DNA of 64,000 nt from an uncultured cyanobacterium (GTDB lineage: Bacteria; Cyanobacteriota; Cyanobacteriia; Cyanobacteriales; Nostocaceae). The stretch covers positions 89,276 through 153,275 of the forward strand of contig CAINGU010000088.1 of assembly GCA_903848645.1 (NCBI GenBank), given 5' to 3'. Below the pieces are notes generated by a model, which did not search any database, was not told the origin of the DNA, and saw nothing but the letters and a program-made list of their open reading frames with translations. Positions within the stretch are counted from its first letter, which is position 1. Each line of letters starts with the position of its first letter. The translations under genes were made by a program, and so were the position numbers. Of this stretch, positions 10,312 through 20,158 are shown in pieces.

Positions 10312-12243
10312 CTAATCACCAATGTTTTGAGCATTACTAATGTATCGAGAAGTTAAACTAGGAATACAGGTCAACGTTCCATTATCGCTGTTATTATTGC
10401 CATAAAAAGCTAAAGCAGTTTGTCCATAATCTTTCAGACTGAGACGACCAAAAACATCAGAACTACTAGCATCAACTTTGCTATTATCACCACCAAAATG
10501 CTTTTGTGCTACTCGTTCAATTAGCCGTTCACCAGTGAATAATTGTCCTGTAATTGGGTCTATTTCCGTTTGAGTTACTTGAATTTTATTGGCGATATCA
10601 GCCATAAATGCCTTATCCTGATCAGCAGGAGGAAAAAACTCAAATAATTCAGCTTCAGTTGGTTGATAACCTTGTCTTACCTGATTAAGAAACTGTTCTC
10701 CTCCAGACTTGGCAGCGATTAACCGCACTGCGTAGGGGTTGTAACTCATGAACTGATACCGTCCCAGTCCTCGACCACAATTTAAACCCCTATCAGCGCA
10801 GGTATGCACACCAACAGCTTTGTAATCCCCACTACCAGCACTTTCAATTTCAGCAATGGCGTTTCCTAGTAATGGCAAATTAACACCGGAAAAAGATTGA
10901 CTGATAATTGAACGATTACTACTGGTAAATCTGCAAGGATTAATTTGACTTGTTGTGCTATTTTGATTGAGATTACTTCTCACCTCTTTATTTGCACCCG
11001 TAGGTGTAGAAGTGGTATTAACACTTTGCTCATTTCCACCGTCCACATTGCCTACAAACATCAAAGCATTCACTTGATAGCTGAAAAAAGGAATTGGACC
11101 AATAAAATAAGGTGTACAACCCATTTTCCCAGCGCAAAAGCGAAAATATAAAGCCGTATCTACTGTATCAGTGGTTTCATCGGTTTCCATCACCACCACT
11201 TTAAAAGCTTTACCAAAGGGTAAACGTCCTGTTGGTTCTCGGCCATTGTTAACCGCTTTGAGGATACCCCAACCTCCCTTAACTTCCTGGTATTTACCGG
11301 AAATCCATTGCTTACCTTCCAAGGATGAGCGATCACTCTTACCTACATTTTCCAAATCATCTAGTTCTAAATAAGCACAATCTTTTTGAGTACAGGGGAC
11401 AGAAAAACCTTGCACATCTGAACCAGAAATTGGATTGTTACGGCGATTTTCTGCTGTTCCATAAACTGCATCAATCCGCATGACTAAATTACCAATTTCA
11501 CTGAGAGGATTGGGCATCAATCCTAAAGGTACTTGTCCCAGTCCTGGAATATTTTTGACAAAACTATTCATCCAATTTGTCAAATCTTGAATTGGTACTG
11601 CTTCTAAATTAGGAATTGAAGTCAGCGAAAACTTGGACAAATCAATTTCTCCCAGCTTGATTTTCCCAACTTCATATTGTGTCAACACTTGCGCTAATGT
11701 TAAATTTGCTGGTTGAATTCCTTTAGTTTTCAGTAAAGCAGCAATAGATTGAATATCTTTGACTGCTGTTTGAGCTAATTGAGGAACAACTTTAGCTAAA
11801 TGACTCAATGTTTGTTCTTTAATCAAAGAAAATTCACTTAATGCAATATTGTTTAAATCAGTAGATGTTATCTCTCTAATAGCTTGCAAAGCAAACTTTT
11901 CTGCTTGCAATGCCTCACTGATATCTCCTAACTTCAAATATTCATCAGGAGTCATGCCCACAGTCCAAGTCCGACTCAAATCATAACCTAATGTTTGGCT
12001 ATAGGGACTGCCATCAATTGCCCCAGATTGACTGATACCTGGTAGTTGACTAAGAGAAATGCGATTCCAGTCTGGCAACAAAAGTTTGTTAGCAGGTAAT
12101 CGAGATTGAGCATTAGTAACTTCTACAATTCGAGTGGGCAGATTGCCATTATTCAATGTACTGTTGGCAGCTTGCACAGTAACACTGTAGATAATAAAAC
12201 TGATGACAATTAGCAAAAATATCCATCTTTTTGAATTGTTCAT
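10312..12243 (-). CDS. lytic transglycosylase-like conjugation protein (VirB1-like C-terminal region)
   Basis: Signal peptide; IAEIESAGSGDYKAVG...GLGRYQFM. Confidence 0.65.
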   Translation of the reverse strand: MNNSKRWIFLLIVISFIIYSVTVQAANSTLNNGNLPTRIVEVTNAQSRLPANKLLLPDWNRISLSQLPGISQSGAIDGSPYSQTLGYDLSRTWTVGMTPDEYLKLGDISEALQAEKFALQAIREITSTDLNNIALSEFSLIKEQTLSHLAKVVPQLAQTAVKDIQSIAALLKTKGIQPANLTLAQVLTQYEVGKIKLGEIDLSKFSLTSIPNLEAVPIQDLTNWMNSFVKNIPGLGQVPLGLMPNPLSEIGNLVMRIDAVYGTAENRRNNPISGSDVQGFSVPCTQKDCAYLELDDLENVGKSDRSSLEGKQWISGKYQEVKGGWGILKAVNNGREPTGRLPFGKAFKVVVMETDETTDTVDTALYFRFCAGKMGCTPYFIGPIPFFSYQVNALMFVGNVDGGNEQSVNTTSTPTGANKEVRSNLNQNSTTSQINPCRFTSSNRSIISQSFSGVNLPLLGNAIAEIESAGSGDYKAVGVHTCADRGLNCGRGLGRYQFMSYNPYAVRLIAAKSGGEQFLNQVRQGYQPTEAELFEFFPPADQDKAFMADIANKIQVTQTEIDPITGQLFTGERLIERVAQKHFGGDNSKVDASSSDVFGRLSLKDYGQTALAFYGNNNSDNGTLTCIPSLTSRYISNAQNIGD

Positions 12244-12412
12244 AATTCAAGTTTTTCTGTGAGGATGGTAACCACCACGGCAACACGATAACTACACCCC
12301 AATCAATCAAGTATTTTCTTAAATCAAGACTGGATTTGTTTGACTTTGGGGTATAAGTATCAGAGAAAATATGATTTATAAATCGCATTCCTGATTCCTG
12401 AATTCTGACGAT

Positions 12413-12778
12413 TTACAACTCTAATTCTGGGGATGTTGACTGCTGAGTTTTCTGAGACTTGTAACCTAAACCAGAGTTATATCCTGGTAATTTTGGATTG
12501 GGATTAGCTGCTGATTCGGTATAGGGTGTATCACCCAAGTTAATTTCAAAAACATTTTCTTGATAACCATCTGCAAATCTGTCTGTTTCCCAAGGGTTAA
12601 TATTATCCTCATCACCCTGCGATTGATAACCTTTGGCAGACTTAACCTGACGATTATTATCATCATCAAAATTTGATTCCTCAAGGCTATAACCATGCGA
12701 CTGATAACCCTTGGTAGATTTAACGCCAGGATTATTTTCATCCTCAGCGTTTTGATTTAATGCGGGTTCTTGATTCAT
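12413..12778 (-). CDS. hypothetical protein with degenerate GYQSxG repeats
   Basis: VKSTKGYQSHGYS... / VKSAKGYQSQG... / LGYKSQ repeats. Confidence 0.5.
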   Translation of the reverse strand: MNQEPALNQNAEDENNPGVKSTKGYQSHGYSLEESNFDDDNNRQVKSAKGYQSQGDEDNINPWETDRFADGYQENVFEINLGDTPYTESAANPNPKLPGYNSGLGYKSQKTQQSTSPELEL

Positions 12779-12867
12779 TGGTATGACCTGAAAAACAATA
12801 CCAATACCAGCATAAAAAATTGATTGATTAACGGCACTAACCGATTGGCTAATTATGTCTTAGCCTA

Positions 12868-13281
12868 TTGGCTATTTTGGGTGATGCGCTCATATCGAGA
12901 AGACAAATGGCACAAATCAACTTGATTCCACCGGAAGTAATAGCAGAAATCAATAATCGTAAAAATGCTAAACTGCCAGACAACACTTTGAAAATGCTGC
13001 AAATTCTCGCTAGTTTAAATACCCCTAAAGAATTGTTAGCAACTTTATTAGAAATAGCCGAATTTTCTATCCACCATATTCGCTATCTAGCAGGTCCATT
13101 AGTGATTTACGGCAATTCTTGGAGTGATACAATTCCTCAATGGCTGAAGTTTGCTTGTATTCAAGACAGGTTAGAACTGATTTGCAATGAGTATGAACAA
13201 AATCAAGTTGGTGAATATGCCACAGCTACAGAAGTTCTCACTTACATGATGCCTGCAAGTTACGAAGCACCCGGTAAGTAA
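12868..13281 (+). CDS. hypothetical protein
   Basis: 137-aa ORF. Confidence 0.5.
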   Translation: MAILGDALISRRQMAQINLIPPEVIAEINNRKNAKLPDNTLKMLQILASLNTPKELLATLLEIAEFSIHHIRYLAGPLVIYGNSWSDTIPQWLKFACIQDRLELICNEYEQNQVGEYATATEVLTYMMPASYEAPGK

Positions 13282-13552
13282 TGAGACAAAATTAATTACA
13301 CAAATATTTGTACTGAAATCCTTAATGGACAAAGGATTGGTAAATAAATAATATGTAATTAATTCTGTCCAGGTACTTAAGCGTAAAGCTCAGTGGCTTT
13401 AGCCCTGAGATATAAGCGATACGGGCAGTTCGGCACGCTCACTGACCACGGTTTCAACCGCATTCAGTCATGTACTGCTAAATATCTTGACAATCTTACG
13501 CCACTAACAGGAATAGTAGTATAAGATTGGAGGTAAGGGGAAGGTAAGAACG

Positions 13553-14416
13553 ATGTTAGTTTTTGAGTTCAAAGTTTACGGAAAATCAGTTCAGTTAACA
13601 GCAATAGATGATGCAATTCGGACTGCCCAATTCGTTCGTAATAGCTGTATCCGGCTATGGATGGATGTTAAAAATACAGGCAAAAATGACTTGCAGAAAT
13701 ATTGTGCAGTCCTTGCAGCTAATTTCCCGTTTGCTAATGAACTCAATTCGATGGCACGACAAGCCAGTGCTGAACGAGCATGGTCTTCTATATCTCGGTT
13801 TTATGATAACTGCAAGAAGAATATTCCTGGGTTAAAGGGATATCCTCAATTTCAGAAAGATTGTCGTTCTGTTGAATACAAAACATCAGGATGGCGGCTT
13901 GCAGACAACCGTAAATCCATTACTTTCACTGATAAAAAAGGTATTGGTAGATTAAAACTCAAGGGAACTCGTGATCTTCATTTCTATCAGATCAACCAAA
14001 TAAAACGGGTGAGACTGGTAAAAAGGGCTGATGGTTATTATTGTCAATTTTGTATTGATGTTAACCGTCAAGAAAATATAACTCCATCAGGAAACACGAT
14101 TGGATTGGATGTAGGATTAAAAGAATACTACACCGATTCCAATGGCGTAATGATTGAGAATCCTAAGTTTCTTCGTGAAGGAGAAAAGGTTCTTAAACGT
14201 TCACAACGTCGCGTTTCCAGAAAAGTCAAAGGTTCAAAAAATCGAGGCAAAGCTAGACAGATTTTAGGAAAACGCCACCTCAAAATAAGTAGGCAACGTA
14301 AAGACCATGCTGTGAAATTAGCACGGTGCGTAGTTCAGTCTAACGACTTGATAGCCTATGAAGACTTGAGAATTAAAAATCTGGTGAAAAATCATTGTTT
14401 AGCTAAGTCAATAAAT
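13553..14416 (+). pseudogene. tnpB: TnpB (IS200/IS605-type RNA-guided nuclease), N-terminal part, interrupted by Tn3-family element
   Basis: FVRNSCIRLWMD, GLDVGLKEYYTDSNG, IAYEDLRIKNLVKNHCLAKSIN then transposon TIR. Confidence 0.9.
14412..14416. repeat. 5-bp target-site duplication TAAAT (left)
   Basis: Matches TAAAT at 18283-18287. Confidence 0.9.
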
Positions 14417-14476
14417 GGGGTAAAGACAAGATACGCGCAAAATTTAGCACGACGTAAAGTTTTGTAACAAAATTAC

Positions 14477-17455
14477 TCAAAAGCCTAAATTTAACGTCTC
14501 CTCAAGTGCTGCTGGAATCGCATCAAGATCAATCAGATAATCACCAAAACGCTTAATATGACTGGTTAAATAAGGACTCAAAGCCGCTAAATCTTCTCGC
14601 TCCCAGAAAAAACCTTCTTTTCTGAGTTGAAGCAAAACCTCAGTTAAATCAACCACATTATGGAAAATAACAGCATTAGCTACTAGATCACCGTACTTAA
14701 TCGTCTTCTCTTGCTGTTCAGGGTCATTACTAGCAATCACGCCTTCCCCTCCAAAACAAAACCACTTAGAAAAACCATTATAAGCTTCGACCTTATTAGT
14801 CATCGCTGTAATTTGTTGACGTAACTTTTGGTCAGAGATGAACTGTAATAAAAAAATAGTTCTAATAACTCTCCCTAACTCTCGAAACGCTTGATAAAGT
14901 TTATTCTTCCGACTATAATTTCCCAACTTTCGTAACAACATATCTGAAGAAATTTTGCCTTCTTTAATAGAAAGAACCACTCGTAATAAATCTGACCAAT
15001 GAGTTTTGATAAGTTCCCAATTAATTACCCCTTTAAATAGAGAATCAATATGCTGATAAACCGTCTCCTTATCAGGACGGTAGAAAACCAAATCTTGCCA
15101 ATTTCTAATGCGAGGCATAAGTTGAATACCTAACAAATAGGATAAAGCAAAAACAGGAGTAGACTGTCCTTGAGTATCAGCATGAATAATCGACGGTTGA
15201 ATGTCTGATTTGTTTTTGAGAAGCCCTTCAATAATATATACAGCTTCCCAAGTTCCACAAGGAATAAAATGACTAAACAGAGCTATATAACTATCAGCAA
15301 CATGATGATAAGCAATCCCCCCGTAACCACCATAGCGAATATGATATTCCGAAAGTAAATTTTGCTCGTAAAGATCATATTTAGTTCCATCAGCAGCAGC
15401 CGTCGTCCCGTCTCCCCAGAACTTAGTTAAAGGCATCACATTGTAGCGATTAATAATATCAACTAGAGCAGCATTAAGTCCTTTTAAACTAATATGTCTC
15501 TGATTAACAAAAGTGAGCATTCTTGACGTAACAACGCCTCTCATGTGACGTGCTGCTTGCGCCGCTCCTAGATTGCATCCATAAGTAAAAGTGGTTAATA
15601 AATAGCGTTCTGTAGACCGTTCTAATTTGGAATCAGAACCACTCACTGGACCAAAATGTCGGGTAAAATTTGTCCAATAGTCCACATCTCTAAGAATATC
15701 AATTAAGTTACGCTCTGGCATTCTTTCAGAAATTACAGCCTCTAAGTTTTTGAGAGAAGCACTCTCACGATTAGCTAATGGACGTTTTAAAACAGGTTCT
15801 CCTTGCTCGCTAATAACAATAGATGTATTATTGGGATAACCTAGATCTATTTTGGATGCTGTTTGGGTTAATGAATTTTTTAGATTCTCGACAAAATCTT
15901 CAGCCTGAGTAGGAAAGCCTAATTGTTGACAGTATGCTTCAACCAATGGCTGACAGTCATTCCAAGAAAGTAATTGTTCTCGATAATCAGCATAAGCCTC
16001 ACTGTTGAAGACACAAATATCCCCTGACTTTAGTTCAGCAGCTACATAAGAGAAAATACAAATCTCGAAATGGCGACGCATCACTTTAGTGACATCTTTT
16101 GACTGAACTAGCACTAACTTTTGCCATGGCTGTGAAACAAAAGATAAATCAACTTCTGTTCCTATCCACTCCCCTCGGCGATGGGAATTAGACAGTAAAA
16201 CTTCCACGGCTTTTACCAATTTATCATCACTACTGGTAGATTCTATCTTCAGGAACTTAAATAATCGAAAGAATGCACTACGATGACTTTTATAAAACCG
16301 CCATAATAAAGGAAAGTAATTATTGCCTTGATAAGCATTAATTTCTTCACACTCAGTTAATAATTGTTCAACTCCTCCCGTTTGTTTGAAGATAGCTTGT
16401 AATTGCTCCAATGGATTTGAATTTGAATCTGGTGGCTTTGAATCTGTGGTATCTACATTGAAAACTACTAAAACATCAGTGAGGACAGATACTAATTTTT
16501 CTGTGGTTATCTGCTGTCTTTTTTTGATAGAGTCTAATTCCTCAATAGCCAGATTATGGATTTTTTTCATCTGTTTGAGGAACATTTCTACTAGGTAATC
16601 ACGAGTCTGCACTTGAGCAGAATAAATGAGGCAAAGAAGTAAGGTTAATTGCTTATTCAGAGTAATATCCTTCATCTCAGAAGCAGTAAGAGCTTTAGCT
16701 TCCGAGGTAAAATGTTTGATTTTTGCCCTAGTTAGTCCTTGAAGATAGGGAGTAATTTCCCCCAGTGTTTCTAACCAAGTTAAATGGACAATTAAATCAT
16801 TAAGATGATTTCGACTTGATTTTTGAGGAAGTTTTTTCAGGTCATTATAAGGACTGCGTTCAACTGCTGCATAATTATCTAATAAATCCTTTAATCGCTG
16901 GATATATTCAGGATTAAGTTGATTAATTACCTGGGAGAATATCTGTTGGTTTACTTCTTTTTTGAGATGATTAACTAAACGGTCTAAGGTATTAAAACCA
17001 GGGAGTTCATAGCGTTCTTTGACAACCTCTTCAATGGCTACATTAATTAAATCGGCTGGATTATCCATCCTTAATGCTGATTCAGTGATAACTGCTGTGA
17101 TTAGAGCCTTGCCTTTTTGATTAAAAGGACTCACCTGGAGATAGGAGCGAATCGCTTTTTTGTGACGGGATAAAGTTGATGGATATTGATAGCTAAAACT
17201 TCTATCTTCTTGAAGATCCAATACTGTCCGAATATGGTTGATAATAGCGAGAGGAATGTCTGTTATTTTGGGAAAATAGCCTAATCTCTGAAATACTTTG
17301 AGTAAAACTAGCAAATTAAAATGGTTTTCTTCCCCAGCCGTAACTTTTAAGGCGAATGCTATTTCTATCCTCGTGGGAGTGTAAATTTTATCAAGTTCAT
17401 TGGCGGTATAGTATCGTTTGAATCTGGGATAAGCTGTCCGTTCAATTGATGCCAC
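14477..17455 (-). CDS. tnpA: Tn3-family transposase
   Basis: 992 aa; FWGDGTTAAADGTKYDLYEQNLLSEYHIRYGGYGGIAYHHVAD, IIHADTQGQS, AYNGFSKWFCFGGEGVIASNDPEQQEK. Confidence 0.96.
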   Translation of the reverse strand: MASIERTAYPRFKRYYTANELDKIYTPTRIEIAFALKVTAGEENHFNLLVLLKVFQRLGYFPKITDIPLAIINHIRTVLDLQEDRSFSYQYPSTLSRHKKAIRSYLQVSPFNQKGKALITAVITESALRMDNPADLINVAIEEVVKERYELPGFNTLDRLVNHLKKEVNQQIFSQVINQLNPEYIQRLKDLLDNYAAVERSPYNDLKKLPQKSSRNHLNDLIVHLTWLETLGEITPYLQGLTRAKIKHFTSEAKALTASEMKDITLNKQLTLLLCLIYSAQVQTRDYLVEMFLKQMKKIHNLAIEELDSIKKRQQITTEKLVSVLTDVLVVFNVDTTDSKPPDSNSNPLEQLQAIFKQTGGVEQLLTECEEINAYQGNNYFPLLWRFYKSHRSAFFRLFKFLKIESTSSDDKLVKAVEVLLSNSHRRGEWIGTEVDLSFVSQPWQKLVLVQSKDVTKVMRRHFEICIFSYVAAELKSGDICVFNSEAYADYREQLLSWNDCQPLVEAYCQQLGFPTQAEDFVENLKNSLTQTASKIDLGYPNNTSIVISEQGEPVLKRPLANRESASLKNLEAVISERMPERNLIDILRDVDYWTNFTRHFGPVSGSDSKLERSTERYLLTTFTYGCNLGAAQAARHMRGVVTSRMLTFVNQRHISLKGLNAALVDIINRYNVMPLTKFWGDGTTAAADGTKYDLYEQNLLSEYHIRYGGYGGIAYHHVADSYIALFSHFIPCGTWEAVYIIEGLLKNKSDIQPSIIHADTQGQSTPVFALSYLLGIQLMPRIRNWQDLVFYRPDKETVYQHIDSLFKGVINWELIKTHWSDLLRVVLSIKEGKISSDMLLRKLGNYSRKNKLYQAFRELGRVIRTIFLLQFISDQKLRQQITAMTNKVEAYNGFSKWFCFGGEGVIASNDPEQQEKTIKYGDLVANAVIFHNVVDLTEVLLQLRKEGFFWEREDLAALSPYLTSHIKRFGDYLIDLDAIPAALEETLNLGF

Positions 17456-17514
17456 GAGTGAGAGAAAAGATGGTTATTTTCAGTTTACAGGAGTATTGTT
17501 ATCACCCCCTTAAC

Positions 17515-18096
17515 TCAATCTGTCCAAAAAGATTCAAATCTTTGGGGGGACATCTGTGTGTAGCGGACTGTATGGTGAATGTTTTTATGTCCTAAGTAGT
17601 CTTGAATCGCTCTGGTATCATGTCCTTGTGAAGCAAGATAATAACCACAAGCATGACGTAGTTGATGAGGATGAACAGATTCCTCAAGTCCGGCTAATTC
17701 TCCGGCTCTGGCTATAATGTGACGGATAGTTCGGGTGGACAGGGGGGCTTTGCGCTCGGAGACGAACACATACTGAGTTTCAGGATAATCTCGTTTAATC
17801 TGACGTAATGACCTCAATTCAGGAGCGCGTAAGGGATGAGTGCTATCATGCCCATGTTTTACTCTTCTTATCTCTATATAGCCGTCGTTCAAATCAATTT
17901 GTGACCATTTCAGAGAAACTAACTCTGCGGTGCGTAGCCCATGCCGAAACATTAGTAAAATAATGGCTGCATCTCGAACTCCGTGTCTTCCAAATGAATG
18001 CGCCGCTTTGATCATTGCTTCCACTTCCTTTGGACGCAAATATTCCCGCTCTCGCTTTGACGCTACTTTTACAGGGGGATGAGGGTGAGAAATCAT
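17515..18096 (-). CDS. tyrosine recombinase (putative cointegrate resolvase)
   Basis: LMFRHGLRTAELVSLKW, HQLRHACGYYLASQGHDTRAIQDYLGHKNIHHTVRYT. Confidence 0.9.
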   Translation of the reverse strand: MISHPHPPVKVASKREREYLRPKEVEAMIKAAHSFGRHGVRDAAIILLMFRHGLRTAELVSLKWSQIDLNDGYIEIRRVKHGHDSTHPLRAPELRSLRQIKRDYPETQYVFVSERKAPLSTRTIRHIIARAGELAGLEESVHPHQLRHACGYYLASQGHDTRAIQDYLGHKNIHHTVRYTQMSPQRFESFWTD

Positions 18097-18172
18097 CTTT
18101 GCCGAAAAGGGAAGTTGGGGTGGTTGGTTAAGAATGGCTGAAAGCCTTATAATCTGTTTCTCTCTTGATTAT

Positions 18173-18205
18173 ACATTGCCTAAAATGAGTCAAACTAGGC
18201 AATGT
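18173..18205. promoter_or_regulatory. putative resolution core site for the tyrosine recombinase
   Basis: Perfect inverted repeat ACATTGCCTA-N13-TAGGCAATGT between recombinase start and TIR. Confidence 0.5.
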
Positions 18206-18282
18206 TTGAAAGGCATAAATATATGAATACTTTACAAAACTTTACGTCGTGCTAAATTTTGCGCGTATCTTGTCTTTACCCC

Positions 18283-18638
18283 TAAATGACGCATCTTGGT
18301 ATCAGTTTCGTGTCTGGCTGGAATACTTTGGGAAAGTATTCCAGAAAGTCGCGGTTGCGGTTAATCCACAATATACAAGCCTTGAATGCTCTAGCTGCGG
18401 TGAAATTGTCAATAAAACGCTATCTACTAGGACACACGCTTGTAAGTGTGGTTGTGTGATGGATAGAGACGAAAACGCAGCCAGAAATATCCTTAGTCGA
18501 GGATTGAGTACGGTAGGGCATACCGGAACTTTTGCGCTAGACGCAAGTAACGCTTTAGGAGATAAGACCTCTATTCAGACTGGAGAAATCCTGCCTGAGC
18601 AAGTCATATCGTTGATTAAAGAATCTCAGTGTCTTTAG
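18283..18638 (+). pseudogene. tnpB: TnpB C-terminal fragment with zinc ribbon
   Basis: DASWYQFRVWLEYFGK...CSSCGEIVNKTLSTRTHACKCGCVMDRDENAARNIL; continues 13553-14416 after transposon removal. Confidence 0.9.
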
Positions 18639-18662
18639 AACTGAGAGTGTCAAGAAGCACCT

Positions 18663-18992
18663 TTGCATCGAGATTACGCTGACCTTTATCTTTGGGTAGG
18701 GAATGAAGTTTTAACTAAATACAATAAATTACCAAAAGATTGCCAGAGTTTTTATGAATTTATTGATGGTACTACGAACGATACTAGCAATAAATCCATC
18801 ATTCATTTTCAGCAGGTAAAAAATGATTTTCACGATATTAGTCAATCAATTCGCCGCAGCATAGTTAAACACGCAGCGCAAGAAGGATGGGGGAAACGTC
18901 GTGTTAATTCTAAGTCTAAAATAGACTCAATTGAAAATACTCCTCCTCCTGAATCTTCCTCCAATTCATCTGTACAAATGGACTTGTTTTAA
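18663..18992 (+). CDS. hypothetical protein
   Basis: 109-aa ORF. Confidence 0.4.
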   Translation: MHRDYADLYLWVGNEVLTKYNKLPKDCQSFYEFIDGTTNDTSNKSIIHFQQVKNDFHDISQSIRRSIVKHAAQEGWGKRRVNSKSKIDSIENTPPPESSSNSSVQMDLF

Positions 18993-19165
18993 AGTTAATA
19001 AAAATCCTCAGTTTAAAACTAGAAGTTCAAGACTGAGGATACATTTACTCTAACCATTGTTATGTTCTAAGTTTCATTGAATCGTGTTGATTGAATGATT
19101 GAAAGCAAGTGAAATGGAAGCTATTGCTTCGTTGTTTTTGATAATCAAATCTCAATTTAGTTACC

Positions 19166-19861
19166 ATGAATATTCAATCAGTTCAAGAAAGTTTAAATTA
19201 TCTCATCCTGGTAATTACAGCATTCTCTACCATTGTCATGCTTGTTGATTTCATAGTGGGATTAGTGCATTTATGGCATCAAGTCGCTCTTAACGTCGAA
19301 CATTATACCACTCACAAAACATCTGAGCAATCAAACATTGAACCTATTGATACCACAAATAGCAATCTTAATGTTGAACAAGAAAATTGTCATCTATCTG
19401 CTAACTATAATTCTGTTGCCAATAGCTCTAAAAATGTTGAACATAACAATTGTAATCAATCAACTATCTATCATTATGCTTCAAATAGTTCTCTAAATGT
19501 TGAAAATGACAATGGCAATCAATCAAATGATAGCACTTCTTTACAACCAGAACTTGAACTTAATAATTCAGTTACTATTAACATAGACAAAATTGATTTA
19601 CGCACAGCTAGAAAAATTGCCAGTGCCATTAAAAAAGTTTCAAAAACCAAGTCTGACTTAATTATCAAACAAACAGTCAATGGTAAAAGCGTTCCTTTAG
19701 CTTGGTTACAAGCACAGATTAAAAATCGCTTAGAAATTGCTCCAGAAATTGTCAAACCAATTATTCAAAAATTAGCTCCTACTGCTATTAATAATTCTCA
19801 ACAGGATATCCAGCATCATCAGGTTGTCCAAACAAGTAAACGTCAGCGTCAAATTAGTTAA
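19166..19861 (+). CDS. hypothetical protein
   Basis: 231-aa ORF with repeated NSSxNVExxN segments. Confidence 0.5.
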   Translation: MNIQSVQESLNYLILVITAFSTIVMLVDFIVGLVHLWHQVALNVEHYTTHKTSEQSNIEPIDTTNSNLNVEQENCHLSANYNSVANSSKNVEHNNCNQSTIYHYASNSSLNVENDNGNQSNDSTSLQPELELNNSVTINIDKIDLRTARKIASAIKKVSKTKSDLIIKQTVNGKSVPLAWLQAQIKNRLEIAPEIVKPIIQKLAPTAINNSQQDIQHHQVVQTSKRQRQIS

Positions 19862-20158
19862 TTGAATCAAGTTATAAGGAGAGGGATATTACATATAAAC
19901 CTCTCTTTAACAAAGTTTGGAGGTTAAATTACCGTGCTTCTAAAGGCAACAAGTTTTGTATCGTGTTCTAAATCCCCATTGCAAAACTTAATTACGAATT
20001 AATTTAATTATTCTTATCAAACAATACCAACTATAGCAGGAGTCACCGAGTCAGGAGTTAAGAGTCTCTTACCGTATGGCTTTTACTGTAGATTCTGTAT
20101 CTCATTCAAGTGCATACCGCTATAATACTTATGGCTTAAAAGCCCAATTGTTATCACT

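Larger units (their letters stand above)
14417..18282. mobile_element. complete Tn3-family transposon
   Basis: 51-bp perfect TIRs (14417-14467 / 18232-18282; GGGGTAAAGACAAGATACGCGC...), TnpA, tyrosine recombinase, 5-bp TSD. Confidence 0.96.
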
